39,969 nucleotides of DNA. Source: Candidatus Omnitrophota bacterium. Lineage in GTDB: Bacteria; Omnitrophota; Gorgyraeia; Zapsychrales; Fredricksoniimonadaceae. A program made the translations under genes and the position numbers. The notes below the pieces were generated by a model, which saw nothing but the letters and a program-made list of their open reading frames with translations, was not told where the DNA came from and did not search any database. Location: positions 1 through 39,969 of the forward strand of contig CAJBYM010000126.1 of assembly GCA_903959815.1 (NCBI GenBank). The letters are read 5' to 3'. Shown piece by piece: positions 1-10,366 of this stretch. Numbering within the stretch: position 1 is the first letter of the stretch; each line of letters opens with the position of its first letter.

Positions 1-29
1 GGGAGGGGTAGGGGGAGGGGTTTTTCAGG

Positions 30-1232
30 ATGAACTACGAGTTTTGGATCGCCTATCGATATTTGATCGCACGCAAGGACCGTTTCCTCGCCCTTATTAA
101 TGGCGTGTCGGTGCTGGGCATTGCCATTGGTGTCGCGGCGCTGATTGTCGTCATTGGTGTGATGACCGGGTTTGACCGTGACCTGAAGGACAAGATCGTG
201 GGGACAACATCCCACATGGTCGTCGAGCGTGAGACAGGCGTTAAAGATCCGTTGCCGCTGATGGCTAAGATCAAGACCGTCAAGGGTGTTGCCGCAGCTT
301 CGGTGTTTATTAATGGCAATGTGTTTTTGGAATACGGCAACCGTGCGTACGGGCTTTTGTTGCGCGGCGTTGATCCGTCGGTCGAAGGGACCGTGACCAA
401 GATCAATTCTTATTTGAAAGGTGATTATGCCATTGCTCAGCTGGGTGAAGGTGATGTGATCATTGGACGGGAATTGGCGCGGTATTATGATCTTAAGCTA
501 GGCGATATGGTTTCTTTGCTTTCGCCGGTCTCAGGCGTGGCCGGAGAGGGCTGGCGGTATAAACTGAAAGTGGCGGCTATCTTTGATTCCGGGATGTATG
601 ACTATGACCGCAATTTGATCCTGGTGCATTACAAGAAGGCTCAAGAGATCTTTAATTTGGCTGGCGGTTTGGTTTCCGGCATTGCCGTCAAGCTTGACAA
701 TGTGGATGCCGCGGCTCAAGTGAAAGAAGCGGTCATCAAAGAAGTGGGTTTCAGTTATGTGGTGCGGACCTGGATCGAGCAGAATGCGAATTTCTTCGCG
801 GCACTCAAGCTTGAGAAGTTCGCGATGTTTGTGATCCTTACGCTGATCGTCTTGGTGGCGTCGTTCAATATTATCAGCACGCTCATTGTTACGGTGACGA
901 CCAAGACCAAGGACATCGGGATCCTGCGCGCGATCGGCGTCCCGTCGCGTTCGATCCGTCGGATCTTTACGCTTTATGGCGTGACGCTCGGTACGGTCGG
1001 AACCTTATTGGGGCTGGCGTTCGGGATGGGGATCAGTTATGTGCTTAAAGAGACCCAGCTCATCAAGCTGCCGCAATCGGTGTATTACATTGATCATTTA
1101 CCCGTTCTTATTCAGACCGGGGATGTGATCATGATCACAGTCAGTGCGATCTTGATCAGTTATCTGGCAACGCTTTATCCGGCGGCGCGGGCGGCATCAC
1201 TTGAGCCGGTCGAGGCATTGAGGTACCAATGA
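30..1232 (+). CDS. lolC: Lipoprotein-releasing ABC transporter permease, LolC/LolE family
   Basis: 400-aa ORF with N-terminal TM, large periplasmic (MacB-PCD type) domain and three C-terminal TMs; FtsX-like 'TKTKDIGILRAIGVPSRSIRRIFTLYG' motif; followed by lolD. Confidence 0.9.
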   Translation: MNYEFWIAYRYLIARKDRFLALINGVSVLGIAIGVAALIVVIGVMTGFDRDLKDKIVGTTSHMVVERETGVKDPLPLMAKIKTVKGVAAASVFINGNVFLEYGNRAYGLLLRGVDPSVEGTVTKINSYLKGDYAIAQLGEGDVIIGRELARYYDLKLGDMVSLLSPVSGVAGEGWRYKLKVAAIFDSGMYDYDRNLILVHYKKAQEIFNLAGGLVSGIAVKLDNVDAAAQVKEAVIKEVGFSYVVRTWIEQNANFFAALKLEKFAMFVILTLIVLVASFNIISTLIVTVTTKTKDIGILRAIGVPSRSIRRIFTLYGVTLGTVGTLLGLAFGMGISYVLKETQLIKLPQSVYYIDHLPVLIQTGDVIMITVSAILISYLATLYPAARAASLEPVEALRYQ

Positions 1233-1299
1233 GAAACCTCGAAGGTTCTGCCCTGTGTTCACGGATAGGCGGATCCTGCGAGGTTGCGAAGCGGGCATT

Positions 1300-1977
1300 A
1301 TGTTATTAAAAGCCGAAAATATTTATAAATCGTATACCGACACGCAAAAGCGGGTGGATGTCCTTAAAGGCATTGACCTGGATGTGCGGGAGGGTGAGTC
1401 TGTGGCGATCGTTGGCCCATCCGGCGCCGGCAAGTCGACCTTGTTGCATGTTCTGGGCGGGCTGGATGTTCCCGATCAAGGGGCTGTGCTTTTAAAGGGG
1501 CAGGATCTTTATGCCATGGCTGATGCCGAGCGTGCGCGTGTGCGCAATCGGGGTTTGGGGTTTGTGTTCCAGTTTTATCACTTGCTCCCTGAATTCACGG
1601 CGCTCGAGAATGTGCTTTTACCGGTGTTCGTGCATGAAGGGCGTGGCGACATGCGTGCGTTTGAAGAGCGGGGCCGCGCGGCTTTGGCACGGGTGGGATT
1701 GTCCGAGCGCGCCGCGCATAAGCCCAGTCAGCTTTCGGGCGGTGAGCAGCAGCGGGTGGCGATCGCACGGGCGCTGATGAATGCGCCGAAAGTGCTCTTG
1801 TGCGATGAACCCACGGGAAACCTTGATTCAGCGTCCGGTGTGGCCGTGATCGAGCTTATTCTGGGGCTTCATGCCGGTGGTCAGGCGATCGTGATCGTGA
1901 CCCATGATGAGGTAGTGGCGGCCCGGTGCGGCCGCATTGTGCACATTAAAGATGGTGTGCTCACAAAAGTGAAATAG
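1300..1977 (+). CDS. lolD: Lipoprotein-releasing ABC transporter ATP-binding protein LolD
   Basis: Walker [10 protein letters not shown], signature [15 protein letters not shown], Walker [16 protein letters not shown] track opens at 1255 but the conserved start [12 protein letters not shown] maps to 1300. Confidence 0.92.
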   Translation: MLLKAENIYKSYTDTQKRVDVLKGIDLDVREGESVAIVGPSGAGKSTLLHVLGGLDVPDQGAVLLKGQDLYAMADAERARVRNRGLGFVFQFYHLLPEFTALENVLLPVFVHEGRGDMRAFEERGRAALARVGLSERAAHKPSQLSGGEQQRVAIARALMNAPKVLLCDEPTGNLDSASGVAVIELILGLHAGGQAIVIVTHDEVVAARCGRIVHIKDGVLTKVK

Positions 1978-2032
1978 TTAAAGCTACGACGGGCTTGGTG
2001 TTTATAATAATCAAAACCAAAGTGAGGTTCTT

Positions 2033-2905
2033 ATGTCGCTTAAGATCTATCTGAACGGGAAGCTGGTGGAGAAACAGGATGCCAAGGTGTCTGTATTCGA
2101 CCATGGGCTTCTTTATGGGGATGGGGCCTTTGAGGGCATTCGCGCGTACAGCGGCGTTGTGTTCCGTCTGAAAGAGCACATTGACCGGCTTTATGAGACG
2201 TGCCATACCATGCTCATTGATATCGGCATGACGAAGAAAGAAATGATCGCGGCTTTGATCAAGACCCTTAAGGCCAATGAGCTGCGCGACGGGTATATCC
2301 GTCTGGTCGTGACCCGTGGCGATGGGGATCTGGGTCTGGATCCGCGTAAGTGCAAGGGGAGTGCTAACATCATTATCATTGCGGATAAGATCACACTTTA
2401 TCCCGAGGAACTTTATAAGAACGGCCTGACGATTGTGACTGTTCCGACCGTGCGCAATCATCCTGAGGCGATCAATCCTCAGTTAAAGTCGCTCAATTAT
2501 TTGAACAATATCATGGCCAAGATCGAGGCGAATAATGCGGGTGTTCCCGAGGCGATCATGCTTGACGGCAGCGGTTATGTGGCGGAATGCACGGGGGACA
2601 ATATCTTCATGGTCAAGAACGGTGTGCTTAAGACGCCGTTGCAAGGGCGTTTACGCGGGATCACGCGCGATGCGGTCATGGAACTGGCGGATAAGATCCT
2701 TAAGATGGATGTTGAGGAAACGATGATCACGCGCCATGAGCTTTTTAATGCTGAGGAAGTTTTCTTGACCGGGACGGCTGCGGAACTTATCCCTGTGGTC
2801 AAGATCGACGGGCGTGTTATTGGTAACGGTAAGCCCGGGCCTGTGACCGCAAAGCTCCTTAAGTTGTTCCATGAAGTGGCGCGTAAAGATGGGGTTAAAT
2901 TTTAA
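2033..2905 (+). CDS. ilvE: Branched-chain amino acid aminotransferase (class IV PLP aminotransferase)
   Basis: YLNGKLVEKQDAKVSVFDHGLLYGDGAFEGIRAY, SLNYLNNIMAKIEA, EAIMLDGSGYVAECTGDNIFMV motifs typical of IlvE. Confidence 0.93.
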   Translation: MSLKIYLNGKLVEKQDAKVSVFDHGLLYGDGAFEGIRAYSGVVFRLKEHIDRLYETCHTMLIDIGMTKKEMIAALIKTLKANELRDGYIRLVVTRGDGDLGLDPRKCKGSANIIIIADKITLYPEELYKNGLTIVTVPTVRNHPEAINPQLKSLNYLNNIMAKIEANNAGVPEAIMLDGSGYVAECTGDNIFMVKNGVLKTPLQGRLRGITRDAVMELADKILKMDVEETMITRHELFNAEEVFLTGTAAELIPVVKIDGRVIGNGKPGPVTAKLLKLFHEVARKDGVKF

Positions 2906-2906
2906 T

Positions 2907-3449
2907 ATGAAATGTGATAAATGCACCAAGAAAGCCACGGTCCATTTGACCGAGATCGTTGACGGCAAAGTGATGGAAATGCACATGTGCGAGGATTGTG
3001 CGCGTGAGCAGAGCCAGCATATGGAGCAGCAGTTCGGATTGGCGGACCTCTTGGCCGGCTTGACGGATTTTGGTAAGCATGTTCCTGAAGTTCAGCAAAA
3101 AGCCATGGCCCTTCAATGCGCTTCGTGCGGTTTGACGTATGAAGACTTTCGCAAGTTCGGCCGTTTTGGCTGTGCCCAGTGTTATATTGCGTTCAAGTCA
3201 CAGTTAAAAACGCTTTTAAAAAAGATCCATGGTTCCAATGTCCATTTGGGAAAGATACCGCTGAAGGTGATGCCGATCGACGGTGTGTCTGTAGCTGTTG
3301 TTCCTGAGGCCGTGGTTGAAACACCACAGCCGCCCATGGACCCGATCGAACTCTTGCGTAAGCAATTGCATGAGGCCATTGAACATGAGGATTTTGAACG
3401 TGCGGCAGCTTTGCGCGACAAGATCCATGAGCTGGAAGGGCGGGCCTGA
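2907..3449 (+). CDS. mcsA: McsA-like zinc-finger protein with UvrB/UvrC motif
   Basis: CDKC...CEDC and CASC...CAQC pairs, C-terminal UVR motif (LRKQLHEAIEHEDFERAAALRDKIHELE), immediately upstream of mcsB and clpC; start MKCDKC at 2907. Confidence 0.9.
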   Translation: MKCDKCTKKATVHLTEIVDGKVMEMHMCEDCAREQSQHMEQQFGLADLLAGLTDFGKHVPEVQQKAMALQCASCGLTYEDFRKFGRFGCAQCYIAFKSQLKTLLKKIHGSNVHLGKIPLKVMPIDGVSVAVVPEAVVETPQPPMDPIELLRKQLHEAIEHEDFERAAALRDKIHELEGRA

Positions 3450-3453
3450 TCTT

Positions 3454-4509
3454 ATGGAACTCAATGATCTGACACACAGCACCGGAGAATGGCTTAAGGG
3501 CACGGGGCCGAATGCGCATATTGTTTTATCTTCACGGATTCGCCTCGCACGTAATTTGACGTTGGCGCCCTTTACCAACCGTGCCGAGAAAAAAGATATG
3601 GAAGCGGTCTTAGCCGCGGTCGAGTCGGCGATCAGCAGGATCCCGTATTTCAAGGAAGCCACTTTTTTCCGTCTGAACGAGTTGGATAATGTGGACCGTC
3701 AATTTTTGGTCGAGCGTCATTTGATGAGCCATGATCATGCGACGAATCCGCAGGGCAAGGGTGTTATTGTTTCCAAGGAAGAAGCGCTTTCGGTCATGGT
3801 CAATGAAGAGGATCATTTGCGTCTTCAGGTCATGCAGTCAGGTTTTGATCTCGATGCGACCTGGCAGGCTGTGAATGCTATCGACAATGCGCTTTCCGAA
3901 CAGTTGCCCTATGCCTTTTTGCCGGAATGGGGATTCCTGACGGCTTGCCCGACGAATACCGGAACGGCGATGCGGGGTTCGGTCATGGTGCATCTTCCCG
4001 CGCTTGTGATGAGCCGGCAGATCAATAAGGTTTTGATGGCCATTTCCAAATTGAGTTTTGCGTCGCGCGGGTTTTATGGTGAAGGCACCCAGGCGATCGG
4101 TAATTTCTATCAGATCTCGAATCAGGTCTCATTGGGACATAGCGAGCAGGATATCATTTCGAATATCAATGGCCTTATCCGTCAGATCATTGAGCAGGAA
4201 GAGCAGGCGCGCCAGGCTCTTTTGGTGCAGAACCGTTCGGTGTTGGAAGATAAGATCTGCCGGGCGCTCGGGACGCTGAAGAACGCGCGCATCATCTCGA
4301 GCCAGGAGACCATTGAGCTTTTATCCATGGTCAGGCTTGGCGTCGACGTGGGGATCATTACGGATCTGGATCCAAAGGCCTTGAATGAACTTTTTATTAT
4401 GATCCAGCCCGCTCATTTGCAGAAGATCGAAGGTAAGAAATTAGGGACTGCGGAACGTGATACGCGCCGTGCGCGTTTGATCCGCGAGAAATTTCAGAAT
4501 AAAGTTTAA
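3454..4509 (+). CDS. mcsB: Protein arginine kinase McsB (ATP:guanido phosphotransferase family)
   Basis: [66 protein letters not shown] motifs; start MELNDL at 3454 rather than the longer ORF start at 3298. Confidence 0.94.
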   Translation: MELNDLTHSTGEWLKGTGPNAHIVLSSRIRLARNLTLAPFTNRAEKKDMEAVLAAVESAISRIPYFKEATFFRLNELDNVDRQFLVERHLMSHDHATNPQGKGVIVSKEEALSVMVNEEDHLRLQVMQSGFDLDATWQAVNAIDNALSEQLPYAFLPEWGFLTACPTNTGTAMRGSVMVHLPALVMSRQINKVLMAISKLSFASRGFYGEGTQAIGNFYQISNQVSLGHSEQDIISNINGLIRQIIEQEEQARQALLVQNRSVLEDKICRALGTLKNARIISSQETIELLSMVRLGVDVGIITDLDPKALNELFIMIQPAHLQKIEGKKLGTAERDTRRARLIREKFQNKV

Positions 4510-4525
4510 ACAGGAGGCAGGGACT

Positions 4526-6970
4526 ATGTTTAATCGTTTTACAGAACGCGCGCGCAAGGTCATCGTTTTCGCCAAGGAAGAGGCGCGTCGCTTTAATCAT
4601 GATTATATTGGCACGGAACATTTGCTTTTGGGCCTTATCCGTGAGGGTGAGGGTGTTGCGGCATCTGTTTTGCAGAAATTGGGTGTTGATCTGGAGTCGA
4701 TCCGTATTGAGGTTGAGAAACTGGTTCAGCCCGGGCCGCAAACACAGGTCGTGGGGGACATTCCGTTCACACCGCGTTCCAAGAAAGCTTTGGAACTTGC
4801 CGCGGAAGAAGCACGGGCGCTGGGGCACAACTATATTGGCACCGAGCATCTTTTGCTGGGATTGGTCAAGGAAGGTGAGGGCATGGCGTACCGCGTGCTC
4901 TTGAATCTTGGCCTGGACCTTGGAAAATTACGCAATGAGGTCATGGAACTTTTAGGCAGCGGTATTCCGGGTTATGGTCAGCAGCAACCACAGCAGCCGG
5001 CACAGGAGCAGGGTGCGAAGTCGACGAGTAAAACGCCGGCGATCGATGCGTATGGCCGCAACTTGAACAAGCTGGCGCGTGACGGGAAGTTGGATCCGGT
5101 CATTGGCCGCAAGAATGAGATCGAGCGCGTGGTTCAGGTGCTTTCCCGCCGGACGAAAAATAATCCGGTGCTTTTGGGTGAGGCGGGTATTGGAAAAACC
5201 GCTATTGTTGAGGGCCTTGCGCAGCAGATCGTCGCCGGTGAGGTGCCGGAGATCCTGCGCGATAAGACGATCGTGGTGCTTGATCTGGCCATGATGATCG
5301 CGGGTACGAAATACCGCGGGCAATTCGAAGAACGTATCAAGGCGGTGATGGAAGAGCTTAAGCGCAGCGGACGGCTCATGCTTTTTATCGACGAGATCCA
5401 TACGCTTGTGGGGGCGGGTGCGGCCGAGGGTGCCATTGATGCGGCCAACATCCTTAAACCCGCTTTGGCGCGCGGTGAGATCCAGTGCATTGGCGCGACG
5501 ACGCTCGATGAGTACCGCAAGAACATTGAAAAGGATGCGGCGCTTGAGCGGCGTTTCCAGACCATTATGGTTTTGCCTCCGTCGGTGGATGAAACGATCC
5601 AGATCCTTAAAGGTCTGCGTGACAAATATGAAGCGCATCACCGTGTCAAATATTCCGATGAGTCGCTGGAGGCAGCGGCCAAACTTTCGGACCGCTATAT
5701 TTCCGGCCGGTTCCTTCCGGATAAGGCGGTGGATATTATCGACGAGGCTGGGGCCAGTGCACGGTTAAAGGCCATGGTCACGCCGGATGATATCAAAAAG
5801 ATGGAAGAGGAGATCGAGAATCTTCGTAAGGAGAAAGAAAGTTATATCAAGCGTCAGGATTTCGAAAAGGCCGCGAGCATGCGTGATCAGGAACGTGGTG
5901 TGCGTGAGCGCATGGAAAAGGCTCGTTCGGAGTGGATGGCGAAACGTGATGATGCTTCTTTGACGATCGGTGAAGAGGAGATCGCACGCGTTGTTTCGCA
6001 GTGGACGGGTGTTCCGCTGGTCCGTCTCGAGGAAAAGGAAAGCGAACGCCTTTTGAAGATGGAGCAGTATCTGGACAAGCAGGTCATTGGGCAGGAAGAG
6101 CCGATCAATGCGATCGCACGTGCGGTTCGCCGTTCCCGTGCAGGGATCAAGAATCCGCGTCGTCCCATCGGGTCGTTCATCTTTTTGGGGCCGACGGGCG
6201 TGGGCAAGACGCTTTTGGCCCGCGAGTTGTCCGAGTTCATTTTCGGTGATGCCAATGCGCTCATTCAGATCGACATGTCCGAGTACATGGATAAATACAA
6301 TGTCTCACGTTTGGTGGGTGCTCCGCCGGGATATGTGGGTTATGAAGAGGGTGGGCAGTTAACCGAGAAAGTGCGTCGCCGTCCGTATTCGGTCGTCCTT
6401 TTGGAGGAGATCGAAAAAGCGCATGCGGATGTGTTCAATATCCTTTTACAGGTGCTGGAGGAAGGCCGTTTGACGGATAGCCTTGGCCGTGTGGTGGATT
6501 TCCGTAATACCGTGATCATCATGACATCGAATATCGGCGTGGATGTGCTTAAGAAGCAGGGCTCGCTCGGGTTTGCTACGCGTACGGAAGAAGATACGTA
6601 CGAAAAAATGAAAGACAAGCTTTTGACCGAGGTCAAACGTCATTTCAAGCCGGAGTTCCTCAACCGCATCGACGATATCATTGTGTTCAAGCCGCTGACT
6701 AAGGATCATCTGTACAAGATCATCCAGCTGGAGATCGCGGAGGTGGGGACACGTTTGAAAGACAAGGCGATCACGATGGAACTTTCCCAGGAGGCGATCG
6801 ATTTTCTTATTGAGAAAGGTTTTGATCCTGTGTTTGGTGCAAGGCCTTTAAAGCGTACCATTCAGCGTTATTTGGAAGACCCGTTATCCGAGGCCTTGAT
6901 CTCCGGCACGTTTAAAGACGGGAGCAAGATCGCGGTGACCCGTGAGAATGATAAACTTGCGTTCATTTAA
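4526..6970 (+). CDS. clpC: ATP-dependent Clp protease ATP-binding subunit ClpC
   Basis: Two Clp_N repeats, AAA1 [18 protein letters not shown], central UVR-type segment, AAA2 [19 protein letters not shown], ClpC/ClpB C-terminal [16 protein letters not shown]. Confidence 0.97.
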   Translation: MFNRFTERARKVIVFAKEEARRFNHDYIGTEHLLLGLIREGEGVAASVLQKLGVDLESIRIEVEKLVQPGPQTQVVGDIPFTPRSKKALELAAEEARALGHNYIGTEHLLLGLVKEGEGMAYRVLLNLGLDLGKLRNEVMELLGSGIPGYGQQQPQQPAQEQGAKSTSKTPAIDAYGRNLNKLARDGKLDPVIGRKNEIERVVQVLSRRTKNNPVLLGEAGIGKTAIVEGLAQQIVAGEVPEILRDKTIVVLDLAMMIAGTKYRGQFEERIKAVMEELKRSGRLMLFIDEIHTLVGAGAAEGAIDAANILKPALARGEIQCIGATTLDEYRKNIEKDAALERRFQTIMVLPPSVDETIQILKGLRDKYEAHHRVKYSDESLEAAAKLSDRYISGRFLPDKAVDIIDEAGASARLKAMVTPDDIKKMEEEIENLRKEKESYIKRQDFEKAASMRDQERGVRERMEKARSEWMAKRDDASLTIGEEEIARVVSQWTGVPLVRLEEKESERLLKMEQYLDKQVIGQEEPINAIARAVRRSRAGIKNPRRPIGSFIFLGPTGVGKTLLARELSEFIFGDANALIQIDMSEYMDKYNVSRLVGAPPGYVGYEEGGQLTEKVRRRPYSVVLLEEIEKAHADVFNILLQVLEEGRLTDSLGRVVDFRNTVIIMTSNIGVDVLKKQGSLGFATRTEEDTYEKMKDKLLTEVKRHFKPEFLNRIDDIIVFKPLTKDHLYKIIQLEIAEVGTRLKDKAITMELSQEAIDFLIEKGFDPVFGARPLKRTIQRYLEDPLSEALISGTFKDGSKIAVTRENDKLAFI

Positions 6971-6973
6971 ATA

Positions 6974-7972
6974 ATGCAAGTTATGCATCGGGTATGGATG
7001 ATCCTTATGTGCGTCGTATGTACGGCATTTGCCGTTGCTGCGTGCGCCTGGGCTGATGAGGCGGCTTTATCGCGGGTGGTGATCCCGTTTGAAGGCATGG
7101 TGGATCTTAAAGCCGCGAAAGTTGAGCTCACCTTGGGGCGTGAAGGGGCGGGCATAGTGGTTTGTGAGATCGTGCGGCCTTCGGCAGATCGATATGACTT
7201 TAAGGCAGATGTCCGTCATGTGTCGACATCACTGGGAGATGTTGCCGCTCTTGTGAGCGGACGTTTTGAACTCGTGGGGCCAGATCGTTTACGTCGGGAA
7301 CTTGTGGGTGAGGTTTCCACGCGCTATACCTTGCTTAATTATAAACCCGTGCGGGATGTTCATATTAAGTTTGCATTAAAACAGCGACGGTTGACGATCG
7401 ATCCGTTATGGTTTGGTGCTTTGTCAGGCCATGGTCAGATCAGTCTTGTGGCGCCGCATGATATGGATGTTTCGCTTGAACTTTTATCGGCTGATCTCGA
7501 TGAGTTCTGGTCCATGTTGCGTGGTCATGGGATAAAAACTCCGCCATTAAGCGGGGTCATGACCGGTGCTTTGACGTTAAAGGGCCCCTGGGGCAAGCCT
7601 GTTGTTAACGGCCATCTTGCGGCGTATAACGGGCGGTTGAAGAATCTAAGTTACGAGATGATCGATCTGCGTTTTGAGGGGACGTATCCGCTTGTTCATT
7701 TTCAGGATGGCAAGGTGGTGTCTTCGGACGGGCCAAGTTTTAAGGTTGGCGGCGTTTTGGATCTGAGTGACCTGTCGCGATTGGGGACTCAGGTCCGGCA
7801 GTTGAAACGCGAGTTTATTGTTTCGGATGATGTGAGCGGACGGACATGGGCTTTTCGTCTTAATACGGCTGATGGCCACGCGACACGGCTCAAATCTTTT
7901 TTCAGCGGGGATGCGGACGGCCGTAATCAGGGTGAAGCGGTCATTGGTCTTGAAAAACATATAGGGTTTTGA
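6974..7972 (+). CDS. Exported AsmA/TamB-like protein, probable envelope lipid transport partner
   Basis: N-terminal signal peptide; beta-repeat pattern 'GVMTGALTLKGPWGKPVVNGHLAAYNGRLKNLSYEMIDLRFEGTYPLVHFQDGKV'; upstream of and overlapping mlaE. Confidence 0.6.
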   Translation: MQVMHRVWMILMCVVCTAFAVAACAWADEAALSRVVIPFEGMVDLKAAKVELTLGREGAGIVVCEIVRPSADRYDFKADVRHVSTSLGDVAALVSGRFELVGPDRLRRELVGEVSTRYTLLNYKPVRDVHIKFALKQRRLTIDPLWFGALSGHGQISLVAPHDMDVSLELLSADLDEFWSMLRGHGIKTPPLSGVMTGALTLKGPWGKPVVNGHLAAYNGRLKNLSYEMIDLRFEGTYPLVHFQDGKVVSSDGPSFKVGGVLDLSDLSRLGTQVRQLKREFIVSDDVSGRTWAFRLNTADGHATRLKSFFSGDADGRNQGEAVIGLEKHIGF

Positions 7973-8763
7973 ATATGGGGCATATGATCATCCGAAAAAG
8001 TACTCTGGCCGTTGAGGGGCTATTACGTTATGTCGGGCAGCTGACGCTTCTTTTGATGCGGATCCTGTCCGCCGCTATCACCCCGCCGTTCTCGGCGTAC
8101 CGGATCCTTTCGCAGGCTCGGCGTGTGGGGCCGGGCAGTTTGATGATCGCGTGTCTTGTGGCGCTTTTTGTGGGAATGATCATTGCGCTTCAGATGGCGT
8201 ATATGATGCTCAAGCTTTCGGCAGAGATCTATATCCCCAATGTGATCGCCGTGTCACTGACGCGGGAATTGGGGCCGGTTTTGACCGCGCTCATTGTGGC
8301 AGGCCGGGTGGGTGCCGGGATCACGGCGGAGATCGGCTCCATGGTCGTGACGGAGCAGGTCGATGCCCTTAAGGCTTTTGCGGCTGATCCTGTGCGTTAT
8401 TTGGCGGTACCGCGTTTTCTGGCACTGGCTGTGATGCTGCCCGTATTAACGATCTTTGCTGTTCTCGTTGGGATCTTCGGCGGTTTTTTGATTTGCAATT
8501 TTAAGTTGTCGATCAGTTCGCATATGTATTGGAGCATGGTCTCGGATTCGCTCGCGATCAAGGATATTGTGACCGGGCTTGCCAAGACAGCGTTCTTCGG
8601 GATCATCATTGCGACGGTCGGATGTTTTGAGGGGTTGAATGTCAAAGGAGGCGCGGATGGTGTTGGCCGTGCGACGACCTTGTCGGTGGTGCGTTCGTTC
8701 ATCCTGATTATCATGTTCGACTGTTTCTTTACGTTCATATTCTATTTTTTGTTTAATGCGTGA
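7969..8763 (+). CDS. mlaE: MlaE-family intermembrane phospholipid transport ABC permease
   Basis: Multi-TM protein with VIAVSLTRELGPVLTALIVAGRVGAGITAEIGSMVVTEQVDAL, the MlaE/YrbE hallmark. Confidence 0.94.
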   Translation: MNMGHMIIRKSTLAVEGLLRYVGQLTLLLMRILSAAITPPFSAYRILSQARRVGPGSLMIACLVALFVGMIIALQMAYMMLKLSAEIYIPNVIAVSLTRELGPVLTALIVAGRVGAGITAEIGSMVVTEQVDALKAFAADPVRYLAVPRFLALAVMLPVLTIFAVLVGIFGGFLICNFKLSISSHMYWSMVSDSLAIKDIVTGLAKTAFFGIIIATVGCFEGLNVKGGADGVGRATTLSVVRSFILIIMFDCFFTFIFYFLFNA

Positions 8764-8786
8764 TGTACGAGGGGAAGAATTCTTTC

Positions 8787-9569
8787 ATGAAGGACATGAT
8801 CGAGATACAAGATTTATATAAAACGTTTGATAGGGTCCAGGTTTTAAATGGGCTTAATTTGCATGTGCGTGAAGGTGAGACCAAAGTCGTCATCGGCCGC
8901 TCGGGTGCGGGTAAAAGTGTTCTTTTAAAAAGTATTATCGGTATCCTTCGTCCGGAAAGCGGATCGATCAAGATCAATGGCGTGGATGTCACACAGTTGT
9001 CTGATCGTGATTTTGATGCGGTACGCCGTAATATCGGGCTTGTGTTTCAAGGCGGAGCGCTCTTTGATTCGTTGAATGTCGGCGAGAATGTCGGCTTTGT
9101 GCTGGATGAATTTTCCAAGATGCCTGCGGTTGAGAAACGCCAACGGGTGGCGCATGCGTTATCGCTGGTGGGCATGAGCGGGATCGAAGAGATGATGCCA
9201 TCCCAGCTTTCCGGCGGGATGCGTAAGCGCGTCAGTCTGGCACGCGTTTTGTGCATGGAGCCGAAGATCATCCTTTATGATGAGCCGACGAGTGAAGTAG
9301 ATCCGATCACATCCGATGCGATCCAGAGATTGATCATCGAGATGCGCGATCGTTTGAAGGTCACCTCGATCGTGGTCATGCATGATATGAATGCGGCATA
9401 TAAGATCGCGGACTCGATCGCGATGTTCTATCACGGGCAGGTCATTGCCGACGGGACTCCTGAGGAGATCCGCAATTCGCGTCATCCGGTGGTGCGGCAA
9501 TTCATCAGTGGTGATGCGGTCGGTCCGATCACGGAAGATGAAAGCATGAAGTTCGGGCATGTGAAGTAA
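8787..9569 (+). CDS. mlaF: MlaF-family ABC transporter ATP-binding protein
   Basis: Walker A GRSGAGKSVLLKSIIG, signature LSGGMRKRVSLARVL, YDEPTSEVDPITSD (MlaF-type); start MKDMIEIQDLYK at 8787 within ORF 8760-9569. Confidence 0.93.
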   Translation: MKDMIEIQDLYKTFDRVQVLNGLNLHVREGETKVVIGRSGAGKSVLLKSIIGILRPESGSIKINGVDVTQLSDRDFDAVRRNIGLVFQGGALFDSLNVGENVGFVLDEFSKMPAVEKRQRVAHALSLVGMSGIEEMMPSQLSGGMRKRVSLARVLCMEPKIILYDEPTSEVDPITSDAIQRLIIEMRDRLKVTSIVVMHDMNAAYKIADSIAMFYHGQVIADGTPEEIRNSRHPVVRQFISGDAVGPITEDESMKFGHVK

Positions 9570-9598
9570 GCTCATGTAACGGTTGAAGGAGAACAGGT

Positions 9599-10366
9599 AT
9601 GCCTAAAGAATCAAATTTAGAAGTCCGGGTTGGAGCCTTCGTCCTCGTGGCGATCTTATGTCTTGTCGGGTTTGTATTTTCGATCAGTGATTTCTCCGTC
9701 TTTAAGAAAGGCGAAAGTTACAGTGTCATGTTCCGGTTCGCCAATGGCCTTAAGAAAGGTGCGCCTGTACGTGTTGCGGGCGTTGATGCAGGGCATGTGC
9801 GCGAGATTCATGTTGCGTATGACCGCGCGGCGCGTTTGACAGATGTTAATGTTGATGTCTGGATGGAAAAGGGCCATAGCATTCCTGCGGATTCAAAGTT
9901 TATGATCAATCAGCTTGGCCTTTTGGGTGAGAAATATTTGGAGATCATGCCGGGAGGTTCTGATGTCCTGCTTGTGCCGGGCACGACCGTGCGGGGCGAG
10001 GATCCTGTGCCCATGGAAACGATCACCAAGACCCTGGGAAGCCTGGGGAGTAAAGTCGAAACGACATTAAACAGCATTAATACCGGCATCCTGACCGATG
10101 CGAACAAGTTTGCTTTGGCTGCGACACTGGCTAATTTGTCAAAGATGACCGAAGGGATCAATACCGGGGTGTTGACGGAAGCTAATAAGGCGGCATGGAC
10201 CGCGATGCTCGCGAATGTGGCGGCGGTTACGGATAATGTTCGTAATGGCCAGGGAACAGTTGGGAAATTCCTGACGGACCCCAGTGTATTTAAGAACATG
10301 GATGAATTGTCCGCGGACCTTAAAGCTAATCCGTGGAAGTTATTCTATCGTCCGAGAGGAAAATGA
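9599..10366 (+). CDS. mlaD: MlaD-like MCE-domain substrate-binding protein
   Basis: N-terminal TM plus MCE core (YSVMFRFANGLKKGAPVRVAGVDAGHV, FMINQLGLLGEKYLEIMPGG); adjacent to mlaE/mlaF. Confidence 0.93.
   Translation: MPKESNLEVRVGAFVLVAILCLVGFVFSISDFSVFKKGESYSVMFRFANGLKKGAPVRVAGVDAGHVREIHVAYDRAARLTDVNVDVWMEKGHSIPADSKFMINQLGLLGEKYLEIMPGGSDVLLVPGTTVRGEDPVPMETITKTLGSLGSKVETTLNSINTGILTDANKFALAATLANLSKMTEGINTGVLTEANKAAWTAMLANVAAVTDNVRNGQGTVGKFLTDPSVFKNMDELSADLKANPWKLFYRPRGK
10076..10237 (+). repeat. In-frame tandem duplication (2 x 81 nt / 27 aa) in the mlaD C-terminal region
   Basis: INTGILTDANKFALAATLANLSKMTEG (10076-10156) followed by INTGVLTEANKAAWTAMLANVAAVTDN (10157-10237); 15/27 aa identical by eye. 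Confidence 0.85.

Noticed and set aside
4952-6709. Long antisense and alternate-frame ORFs inside clpC (e.g. 4952-5641 -, 5134-5625 -, 5887-6264 -)
   Set aside because: Shadow ORFs opposite a strongly conserved coding frame; no recognisable protein motifs
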